The notes beneath the pieces are model-generated. The model was not told the origin of the DNA, did no database searches, and saw only the letters and a program-made list of their open reading frames with translations. Below, piece by piece: positions 1 through 4,696 of a DNA stretch of 6,080 nt. Position 1 is the first letter of the stretch. The number at the start of each line of letters is the position of its first letter. The translations under genes were made by a program, and so were the position numbers. The stretch is taken from positions 1-6,080 of the forward strand of contig JBHIEE010000144.1 in assembly GCA_046760445.1 (NCBI GenBank), in the 5' to 3' direction. Source of the DNA: JBHIEE01 sp046760445 (GTDB lineage Bacteria; Acidobacteriota; Aminicenantia; JdFR-78).

Positions 1-292
1 TTCTCTCAATCTCTTCTAAAATTCTTGGGGCTCCGCGAACATGACAGGCTGTTCCTAAACAAACAGTAATGAGATGTTTACCTCTTGGCTTAAGGCTGAA
101 GGCTTTATAAAAGGTGGCTAATCCCACAATATCAATGAGAGGAATGTTAAGTGATTCTGAAACTAAAACAAGTGCTTCCCGAGGTAAATAATTATATTCG
201 GCCTGAATCTCTTGCAAAATAGATATCAATGCTTTTTTCTCAGCATTATATTTGTGTATTAAAGATTCAACTTTTGTAGAATTATAATGCAT
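1..292 (-). CDS. nuoE: NuoE-like 2Fe-2S (thioredoxin-fold) subunit, N-terminal 97 residues; 3' end beyond window
   Basis: The reverse strand from ATG at 292 reads without a stop to the left edge, giving 97 residues. The family places this subunit as the 24-kDa 2Fe-2S electron carrier of complex I or of NAD-linked [FeFe]/[NiFe]-hydrogenases (HndA/HydC/HoxE types), passing electrons to or from the NuoF-like flavoprotein. Visible signs are the helical N-terminal segment with LPREALVLVSE (about residues 36-46), the typical GLATFYKAFSLKPRGKH block (57-73), and VCLGTACHVRGAPRILE (77-93). In that block C78 and C83 are the first two of the four cluster cysteines; the other two lie outside the window. 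Full proteins are usually about 150-170 residues. The start is supported by AGGAG at 301-305, 8 nt upstream. Whether it belongs to a respiratory complex or an electron-bifurcating hydrogenase cannot be decided without the downstream genes. Confidence 0.93.
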   Translation of the reverse strand, partial: MHYNSTKVESLIHKYNAEKKALISILQEIQAEYNYLPREALVLVSESLNIPLIDIVGLATFYKAFSLKPRGKHLITVCLGTACHVRGAPRILEEIER

Positions 293-336
293 AGAATTTT
301 CTCCTAAATTTTGATTAATTTTTCTCTCTTTTTGTT

Positions 337-384
337 TTATTTGAAATTGCTGGTGGGAAGTTTTAAAAAATCAATATGAAACAT
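337..384 (-). CDS. possible 15-residue micro-ORF between nucleotidyltransferase and NuoE-like gene
   Basis: Just after the nucleotidyltransferase stop, an ATG at 384 opens MFHIDFLKLPTSNFK followed by TAA. An excellent ribosome binding site, AAGGAGG, sits in the last codons of the upstream gene (about 392-398) with about 7 nt to this ATG. No homology is recognised. It may be a real coupled micropeptide, a decayed gene, or a fortuitous reading frame. The Shine-Dalgarno sequence is the only positive evidence. Confidence 0.25.
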   Translation of the reverse strand: MFHIDFLKLPTSNFK

Positions 385-386
385 TA

Positions 387-878
387 TTAGGCCTCCTTTT
401 GAATCCATATTCTTATAGGGGTATTAATAAGAGATGTTATTACTGCCCCATAACCTTTCTTCTGCTCAATCTCTTTGTCATCAACAATATGTATATCTAA
501 GATATGTCCCATTGCTTCACATTTTCCTTTCATTAAATCTTTGTAGTACTCTAAGATTTCTTTATCCAAATTTTTTATTGCTTGTTGGAACTCTGGACTT
601 TTGTTGTTGGAATGAACAATCATGTCAATATCTGAGGTAAAGCTTGCTCTATCTTCTAAAATAGTGCCATAGACATAAACAGCTTTTATGCTATTGTTGG
701 CAATTTCATTTAAATAAGAAGCTACTTGTTTAGCTAACCCATATCTAAAAGTGCTGTGAGTCCAATTATCTCCTTGATAAAGTAATTCCAGAATTTGACT
801 TTTGTTTATTAAATTGAACTTCTCACAACAGAAACTCAAAGCATTATCAAACATATCTTTGATAGTCATATCAGCCAA
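387..878 (-). CDS. small nucleotidyltransferase-domain protein (MNT / Pol-beta superfamily)
   Basis: A 163-residue protein with a minimal nucleotidyltransferase core. The signature is Y70-G71-T72 followed after ten residues by S82-D83-I84-D85-MIV, with a probable third carboxylate at D128 in HILDIHIVDD. These three acids bind the metal ions for nucleotidyl transfer in the superfamily. About 65 residues precede the core and no membrane segment is seen. Related small MNT proteins often pair with a HEPN-domain partner as antitoxin, AMPylating the toxin, but no HEPN gene is visible here, so substrate and role are unknown. The start is uncertain: TTG at 878 follows an in-frame TGA, while ATG at 869 would give 160 residues. 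Neither has a well-spaced Shine-Dalgarno; GAGGGGG at 895-901 is 16 nt from TTG and buried in a hairpin stem. A short upstream reading frame ends TGATATG at this ATG, which would suit translational coupling and slightly favours 869. Confidence 0.85.
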   Translation of the reverse strand: MADMTIKDMFDNALSFCCEKFNLINKSQILELLYQGDNWTHSTFRYGLAKQVASYLNEIANNSIKAVYVYGTILEDRASFTSDIDMIVHSNNKSPEFQQAIKNLDKEILEYYKDLMKGKCEAMGHILDIHIVDDKEIEQKKGYGAVITSLINTPIRIWIQKEA

Positions 879-960
879 TCATTGGAAAAATAGGCCCCCT
901 CAATACCTTAATCTGATAGGAAAGATCTTTAGCTGCTTGGATGACCTGGAAAACAGCCAT
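871..960 (-). CDS. possible 29-residue leader ORF overlapping the hairpin and the nucleotidyltransferase start
   Basis: An ATG at 960 with AAAGGA at 970-975 (9 nt spacing) opens a 29-codon frame beginning MAVFQVIQAAKDLS and ending in TGA at 871-873. The stop is one base before the candidate ATG (869) of the nucleotidyltransferase, the TGATATG arrangement typical of translational coupling. The first codons are the reverse complement of glutamate dehydrogenase codons 85-95, so the encoded AVFQVIQAAK has no ancestral protein function. Translation through the hairpin would open it and free the downstream start. It is unproven whether the frame is used or is accidental. Confidence 0.3.
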   Translation of the reverse strand: MAVFQVIQAAKDLSYQIKVLRGPIFPMIG

Positions 961-1015
961 TTAAAGATATCCTTTCCTTATCAAAGAAACGTTAGTATCA
1001 AGGGGGCACATATTT
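887..1015 (-). ncRNA. long rod-shaped hairpin, candidate structured antisense RNA or 3'UTR/attenuator element
   Basis: Almost the whole gap between the cysteine-rich gene and the nucleotidyltransferase folds on itself. Read on the minus strand: a 13-bp basal stem pairs 1007-995 with 906-894 (GCCCCCTTGATAC with GTATTGAGGGGGC, two wobbles). After an asymmetric internal loop come 985-979 with 918-912, 977-972 with 924-919, 968-962 with 931-925, and 957-951 with 938-932, leaving a 12-nt apical loop at 950-939. AAATA and TATTT extend the base with small interruptions. Wobbles at the basal pairs, 984/913 and 953/936 are pairable only in the minus-strand RNA. The 3' side runs into CTATTTTT, so it could also act as a terminator. 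It starts at the stop codon of the upstream gene and covers a Shine-Dalgarno-like GAGGGGG. No known riboswitch class is recognised. Confidence 0.55.
927..960 (-). repeat. 34-nt segment antisense to the glutamate dehydrogenase gene (copy in hairpin)
   Basis: Positions 927-957 are identical over 31 bases to the reverse complement of 5661-5691. Extending to 960/5658 adds one mismatch (958 versus 5660) and two matches. In RNA that mismatch becomes a G.U pair, so the minus-strand transcript here could form 34 continuous pairs with the glutamate dehydrogenase mRNA. The homology stops sharply at both ends. Confidence 0.97.
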
Positions 1016-1205
1016 ATTCCTTTCTCACTTTTTGTCTTTTTAAACTCTCTTTTTTTTCTTGAATGTGTTCTATATAAACTGGACATTTAAGATAATCTTT
1101 ACAGGTGCAATATTTTTCTTTACCTGATCGACTGGGAATCATTATTTTTTTCTCAAACACCTTGCAATATCTCATTCTTGTTTCTTCATAGAAGGGGCAT
1201 TTCAT
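1014..1205 (-). CDS. small cysteine-rich protein, putative metal-binding (63 aa)
   Basis: A 63-residue basic protein starting MKCPFYEE. It has five cysteines, C3, C14, C33, C35 and C41, in the blocks KCPFYEETRMRYC and YCTCKDYLKCPVY, with a lysine/glutamate-rich helical tail (about 48-63). The spacing suggests a zinc or iron-sulfur site. From memory, CPF-x-RYC...CPVY blocks resemble short cysteine motifs that occur alone or at the N-terminus of larger proteins in anaerobes; I cannot assign a function. An upstream in-frame ATG at 1223 is rejected because it has no Shine-Dalgarno and would lie almost at the predicted transcription start. ATG at 1205 has GAGGA at 1214-1218, 8 nt away. It is the first gene after a sigma-54 promoter (1236-1252) next to a sigma-54 activator gene, so it is probably a direct target. 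Its stop codon merges into the following hairpin. Confidence 0.75.
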   Translation of the reverse strand: MKCPFYEETRMRYCKVFEKKIMIPSRSGKEKYCTCKDYLKCPVYIEHIQEKKESLKRQKVRKE

Positions 1206-1235
1206 TTTTTGTGTCCTCAGCATATTATTTATAAG

Positions 1236-1252
1236 AGCAAAAGATGTGCCAA
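1236..1252 (-). promoter_or_regulatory. sigma-54 (-24/-12) promoter
   Basis: The minus strand reads TTGGCAC-ATCTT-TTGCT. The invariant GG and GC are separated by exactly 10 nt, matching the RpoN consensus TTGGCAC-N5-TTGCW. The predicted start is near 1226, giving a leader of about 20 nt that contains the GAGGA ribosome binding site of the cysteine-rich gene. An NtrC-class activator gene lies immediately upstream, which fits the sigma-54 requirement. Confidence 0.85.
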
Positions 1253-1300
1253 TTATGGATTAGACAAAAATAGCCGAAGGAAAAATATTCTAAGTTGCTG

Positions 1301-1340
1301 AATTTTAGATAGTTATGGTTAAATAAATTTTTAGATAGTT
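1301..1340 (-). repeat. tandem 12-nt direct repeat, candidate activator-binding (UAS) sites
   Basis: The plus-strand 12-mer TTTTAGATAGTT occurs at 1303-1314 and again at 1329-1340, a 26-nt period. Both copies lie about 75-115 nt upstream of the predicted sigma-54 transcription start, the usual distance for enhancer-binding-protein sites. A perfect palindrome AAGTTAACTT follows at 1351-1360. Binding of the neighbouring regulator is inferred. Confidence 0.4.
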
Positions 1341-1373
1341 CTTCAAGAAGAAGTTAACTTTGGGTAGAAATGT

Positions 1374-1402
1374 ATAATATTTTTGCAGAAATGATCTCGC
1401 AA
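1374..1402 (-). promoter_or_regulatory. possible weak sigma-70 promoter
   Basis: The minus strand has TTGCGA (1397-1402) and TATTAT (1374-1379) with a 17-nt spacer, between the regulator stop codon and the sigma-54 promoter. It could give basal expression of the downstream cluster. In AT-rich DNA such matches arise easily. Confidence 0.3.
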
Positions 1403-1423
1403 CTGTATAATTATGATACAGTT
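1401..1423. repeat. inverted repeat across the response-regulator stop codon
   Basis: AACTGTAT (1401-1408) and ATACAGTT (1416-1423) form an 8-bp perfect inverted repeat with a 7-nt spacer, overlapping the last codons and stop of the response regulator. No T-run follows on the minus strand, so it is a poor intrinsic terminator. A dyad operator or a 3'-end RNA hairpin is possible. Confidence 0.5.
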
Positions 1424-2799
1424 AAATTTTTATTCCGAGGATTAACTTTTTTCAAATTATATTTTTTAATCTTATTATAAAGAGTCATTCGTTCTATTCC
1501 TAAAACCTTAGCACTTTTACTTATATTCCAATTGTTTTTTTTAAGAACATCAGAAATATATTGCTTTTCGATTTCTTTTAATGATTTATTAGGAGTGAAA
1601 ACTTTATATTCTCTCTTTGATTCTTTTACAATTGTTTGAGGTAGATCTTTGGGTTTAATAATTTTATCTTTACATAAAATAACTAATCGCTCAATTATAT
1701 TTTCTAATTCTCTGACGTTTCCAGGCCAGTCATATTTCGTCATCAAATCCATTGCTTCCGGAGACATAGATTTTTTACCTCTCCCTGATTCTAAACCGTA
1801 CTTAGTTAAGAAATGCTCAACTAAAAGAGGTATATCTTCTTTCCTTTCTTTTAACTTAGGAAGATATATAGGGATAACATTTAAGCGATAAAATAGATCC
1901 TCTCTAAAAGTTCCCTCTTTAACTGCTTGTTCCAAATTTCTGTTACTGGATGCGATAACTCGAACATCGATTTTTATTAATTCTGTACCTCCAACCCTTC
2001 TAAATTCTTTTTCTTGAAGAACTCGCAATAAATGTATTTGGGCATTAAGGCTCATTTCTCCAACTTCATCGAGAAAAAGTGTTCCTCCATTGGCAAGTTC
2101 AAATCGGCCTTTTTTGGTATAAGTAGCTCCAGTAAAAGCTCCTTTTTCATGCCCAAATAATTCACTTTCTAATAGCTCTCTTGGAATAGCAGCACAATTG
2201 GCTGCAATGAAAGGTTTATTCCGTCGACGACTTTTTAGATGAATGAGCCGAGCAATGACTTCCTTACCCGTTCCGCTTGCACCTTGAATTAATACTGTAG
2301 AATTACTATCAGCTATGTTCTCTACTAATTCTAAAACTTCTTTCATTTGTTGACTTTTGCCAATTATGTTCTTTAAACTGTATCTCTCTTCTAACTGTTG
2401 TCGCAATAAAATGTTCTCAGCCACTAACTCTTGATATTTCACTATCGTTTTTACTATCAATTCGACCTCATCCAATGAAAACGGCTTAACTAAATAATTA
2501 TAAGCTCCTTCCTTCATAGCTCTAATAGCAGTTTCTATAGTTGCGTAAGCAGTCATAATTATTACAGAAGTTGTTGAATTTATTTTTTTGATAGCTCGAA
2601 GAACTTCTATTCCATCTAATCCTGGCATCTTAAGATCCACAAAAGCTACATTAAAAGGCTCTGTCTTGACTTTTTCAATAGCTTCTTTTCCATTAGAGAC
2701 TGATACGACATTATATCCTTTCTCCTCCAGCCAGTCTGACATAGTATCTCTCATAACAGCTTCATCATCCACAACTAAGATTTTAATTTTTTTGGACAT
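1411..2799 (-). CDS. NtrC-family sigma-54-dependent response regulator
   Basis: A 462-residue three-domain activator. Receiver (about 5-120): acidic pocket D11/D12, phospho-acceptor D55 in FVDLKMPG, T83 and K105. AAA+ sigma-54 interaction domain (about 145-375): Walker A GASGTGKE (173-180), the sigma-54-contacting loop GAFTGA (220-225), Walker B LFLDE (241-245), FREDLFYRLNV (298-308) with sensing arginines, and WPGNVREL (358-365). C-terminal Fis-type helix-turn-helix (about 406-448), with recognition region SKSAKVLGIERMTLYNKIKK. All catalytic motifs are intact, so it should hydrolyse ATP and open sigma-54 promoters once phosphorylated. The start ATG directly follows the kinase TAA with no gap, and AAGGA within the kinase's last codons is its ribosome binding site, so the two are translationally coupled. 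The sigma-54 promoter 3' of this gene is an obvious candidate target. The exact subgroup (NtrC, ZraR, AtoC type) cannot be decided. Confidence 0.97.
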   Translation of the reverse strand: MSKKIKILVVDDEAVMRDTMSDWLEEKGYNVVSVSNGKEAIEKVKTEPFNVAFVDLKMPGLDGIEVLRAIKKINSTTSVIIMTAYATIETAIRAMKEGAYNYLVKPFSLDEVELIVKTIVKYQELVAENILLRQQLEERYSLKNIIGKSQQMKEVLELVENIADSNSTVLIQGASGTGKEVIARLIHLKSRRRNKPFIAANCAAIPRELLESELFGHEKGAFTGATYTKKGRFELANGGTLFLDEVGEMSLNAQIHLLRVLQEKEFRRVGGTELIKIDVRVIASSNRNLEQAVKEGTFREDLFYRLNVIPIYLPKLKERKEDIPLLVEHFLTKYGLESGRGKKSMSPEAMDLMTKYDWPGNVRELENIIERLVILCKDKIIKPKDLPQTIVKESKREYKVFTPNKSLKEIEKQYISDVLKKNNWNISKSAKVLGIERMTLYNKIKKYNLKKVNPRNKNLTVS

Positions 2800-4521
2800 T
2801 TATATTTCCTTATGAATAGGTAATTTGATGATGAAAGTTGTTCCCTTATTTATCTCACTCTCCACTTCTATGCTTCCATTATGTTCATCTATGATCTCAT
2901 AGACAATAGATAACCCTAAACCTGTCCCTTTTCCTGTTGGTTTGGAACTAAAAAATGGCTCAAACAGATAAGGTAAATTTTCTTCCGGGATTCCGTAGCC
3001 AGTATCAGTAATTTCTATCTTAATAGCTTCATCTCTTTGATCATATCCAGAACGTATTTTTAATTTTCCACCTTGTGGCATGGCTTCTAAGGAATTTAAA
3101 ATTATGTTCATTAAAGCTTGATGAAGTTGTTGGGCATCAGCCATTAGTTGAGGTAAATCAGATTCTAATTCTTTAGATATCTTAATATTTTGAACTGTGG
3201 CTTGAGGCGCTATTAGAGCTATTAATTCTAGGATAACAGTGTTAATATTTGTTAAAGCAGATTTGAGTTTTGGTCGTCTTGAAAAAACGAGGAAATTCCG
3301 GACAATCCCTATGCAGCGATTCAATTCTTGCTCAGAAGTCCGGAGATACTTAATTGAATCCTTAAGATCTTTTGGTTTTGGATTAGGCTTATTTATCTTA
3401 GTTGAAATAAGCTTTAAACAGTTTGAAATCCCTCCCAAAGGATTATTTATCTCATGAGCTACACTAGCAGCTAATTGTCCCATAGCAGCTAATTTTTCTG
3501 ATTTCATTACCTGCTGTTGTTGTTCTTTAAATTCTTGATCATATCTCTTTAAAATCTTAACAATTTTCCCAGAAACTAAAAGGGTAGAGGCAACAATAAC
3601 AATAATTGTTATTAAACCGATGACAAATATTATATTTCTTAAATGTTGTATTTTTTGAAATGCTTCAGAACTATCCTGTTCAACCATTAGAGACCATTCC
3701 ATTTCTGGTATCCAGAAATAAGCACCTAAGACTTTTTTACCTCGATAATCAATATATTCTCCTACGCCACTCCTTCCTTCTTTGCATTCTTGTGTTCCTT
3801 TAGTAGATATTTTCTTTTTTAGTGTATAACCGGATTCAAATTTTGATTCTGTAAGAAAATAACCCTGTTTGTTAATCAAGTAACTTTCACCTGTTTTCCC
3901 GATTTCAATATCTTTCATTAATTTATTAATAGCGTCTAATTTGATTCTTTCAACTAATACTCCAATTATCTCTTCCTTAGAATTTCTAATCGGAGTCGAG
4001 ACAACCATGGTTGGTCTATGAGTAAGTGGAGACAGATATATGTTTGAATTGAAAGTCCTTCCATTTAAAGCTTCACGAAAATAATCTCTATTCACCTCAA
4101 TATTTTCCATTTTTTCAGTAGTGATAAGCATTTGACCATTTTTATCTAAAATAAAAATTTCATCATAACAATCGTATCTATTTTTTACAAGCTGGAGATA
4201 TTTTTTTGCGATAGAGGAATATTTCTCTTTAGTGATAAGATTATTTTTTAGATTTTTTATAGCGACCACTGATTCCACTACTGTGGGTGATCGGGCAAAA
4301 ACTTCTGCATCTGCATGGCGTTCGAACAACCATTTTTGAAGAGCAATTCCTTTATTTTTGGCTATCTCAAAAAGGTGGGTTGAAATAGTATTATGAAGGG
4401 AATTTTTGAAACTAAAATAGGAAATCAATGAAACGGTGAATAATGGAATTAAAGATAACGCAAGAAATAAAATAATAAAATTTCTTTTGAGAGCTTCATA
4501 TTTCTTTTGCTCTGTTTTCAT
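2800..4521 (-). CDS. membrane sensor histidine kinase with Cache-like periplasmic domain
   Basis: A 573-residue kinase. A short cytoplasmic N-terminus is followed by a membrane helix (about 15-36), a roughly 255-residue extracytoplasmic region (about 40-293) resembling a double Cache sensor (YDEIFILDKNGQMLIT, then RDYFREALNG and PTMVVSTPI), and a second helix (about 297-317). Next come the dimerisation/phosphorylation domain with phospho-acceptor H356 in SVAHEINNPLGG and a GHKL ATPase domain: N-box with N472/N476, G1 DTGYGIP (506-512), F-box EPFFSSKP (521-528) and G2 GTGLGLS (532-538). The HEINNPLGG motif is typical of kinases that pair with NtrC-type regulators, and such a regulator follows directly. 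Cache domains commonly bind small ligands such as amino or carboxylic acids; the ligand here is unknown. The upstream neighbour is glutamate dehydrogenase, but an independent promoter and a terminator separate them. No clear Shine-Dalgarno precedes the ATG at 4521. Confidence 0.96.
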   Translation of the reverse strand: MKTEQKKYEALKRNFIILFLALSLIPLFTVSLISYFSFKNSLHNTISTHLFEIAKNKGIALQKWLFERHADAEVFARSPTVVESVVAIKNLKNNLITKEKYSSIAKKYLQLVKNRYDCYDEIFILDKNGQMLITTEKMENIEVNRDYFREALNGRTFNSNIYLSPLTHRPTMVVSTPIRNSKEEIIGVLVERIKLDAINKLMKDIEIGKTGESYLINKQGYFLTESKFESGYTLKKKISTKGTQECKEGRSGVGEYIDYRGKKVLGAYFWIPEMEWSLMVEQDSSEAFQKIQHLRNIIFVIGLITIIVIVASTLLVSGKIVKILKRYDQEFKEQQQQVMKSEKLAAMGQLAASVAHEINNPLGGISNCLKLISTKINKPNPKPKDLKDSIKYLRTSEQELNRCIGIVRNFLVFSRRPKLKSALTNINTVILELIALIAPQATVQNIKISKELESDLPQLMADAQQLHQALMNIILNSLEAMPQGGKLKIRSGYDQRDEAIKIEITDTGYGIPEENLPYLFEPFFSSKPTGKGTGLGLSIVYEIIDEHNGSIEVESEINKGTTFIIKLPIHKEI

Positions 4522-4561
4522 TACATTTTCGCAAATAATGTCTAAAATTTATACATATTAA

Positions 4562-4589
4562 ATATTACCTATTTTTTGTGGATTGTCAA
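4562..4589 (-). promoter_or_regulatory. sigma-70 promoter for the kinase-regulator operon
   Basis: The minus strand has a perfect TTGACA (4584-4589) and TAATAT (4562-4567) with a 16-nt spacer. The predicted start near 4555 leaves about 33 nt of leader before the kinase ATG. It lies just downstream of the glutamate dehydrogenase terminator, which makes kinase-regulator a separate transcription unit. Confidence 0.65.
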
Positions 4590-4621
4590 TATATCTAAAT
4601 AAAAGATTTGAAATGCAAAAT

Positions 4622-4657
4622 AAAAAGCCCTAAAGAATAATTCCTCAGGGCTTTTTT
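4622..4657 (-). terminator. intrinsic terminator of the glutamate dehydrogenase gene (bidirectional form)
   Basis: The minus strand has an A-run, then GCCCTGAGGAA-TTA-TTCTTTAGGGC and TTTTTATTTT. About 11 pairs (two G.U) plus flanking A/T pairing make a stable hairpin with a U-tract. It lies about 40 nt past the glutamate dehydrogenase stop, after an A/T-rich low-complexity stretch. The plus strand also ends in six T residues, so it could work in either direction. Confidence 0.92.
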
Positions 4658-4696
4658 CTAATAATTTTTAACTTTTAATTTTTAATTTTGAACTTC

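Noticed and set aside
434..640. Plus-strand 68-codon frame inside the nucleotidyltransferase
   Set aside because: It is antisense to a gene with clear catalytic motifs, and its low-complexity composition is typical of a shadow frame.
927..980. Glutamate dehydrogenase pseudogene on the plus strand
   Set aside because: Only about 34 nt match. Stop codons lie directly on both sides in the matching frame and homology ends abruptly, so this is not a decayed full gene copy. A loose AGATAT similarity beyond the match is within chance.
887..1015. Known riboswitch, 6S RNA or T-box in the hairpin region
   Set aside because: I could not find the conserved core sequence of any class I know. The rod with a central internal loop superficially resembles 6S RNA but is too short, and its apex is a gene-derived sequence.
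887..1015. CRISPR spacer-repeat unit, because of a 31-base self-matching segment
   Set aside because: There is only one spacer-like segment, the flanks are inverted and imperfect rather than direct repeats, and no cas gene is present.
802..1062. Plus-strand reading frame of 86 codons crossing the hairpin region
   Set aside because: It overlaps three better-supported minus-strand features, is not in the glutamate dehydrogenase frame across the matching segment, and has no convincing ribosome binding site.
1203..1223. ATG at 1223 as the start of the cysteine-rich protein
   Set aside because: It has no Shine-Dalgarno and lies within about 3 nt of the predicted sigma-54 transcription start, while ATG at 1205 has GAGGA 8 nt upstream.
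2588..2815. Plus-strand frames within the regulator, kinase and dehydrogenase genes (also 1649-1891, 3239-3457, 4688-5002, 5607-5864)
   Set aside because: All lie antisense within genes with strong family motifs and show no domain of their own. The frame at 5607-5864 contains AVFQVIQAAK, which reappears in the leader ORF only because of the inverted 31-base match.
4660..4696. A/T-rich direct repeats (AAAATTAAAAATTAAAAG-like) after the glutamate dehydrogenase stop
   Set aside because: This is low-complexity sequence typical of an AT-rich genome between a stop codon and its terminator. No functional signal is seen.
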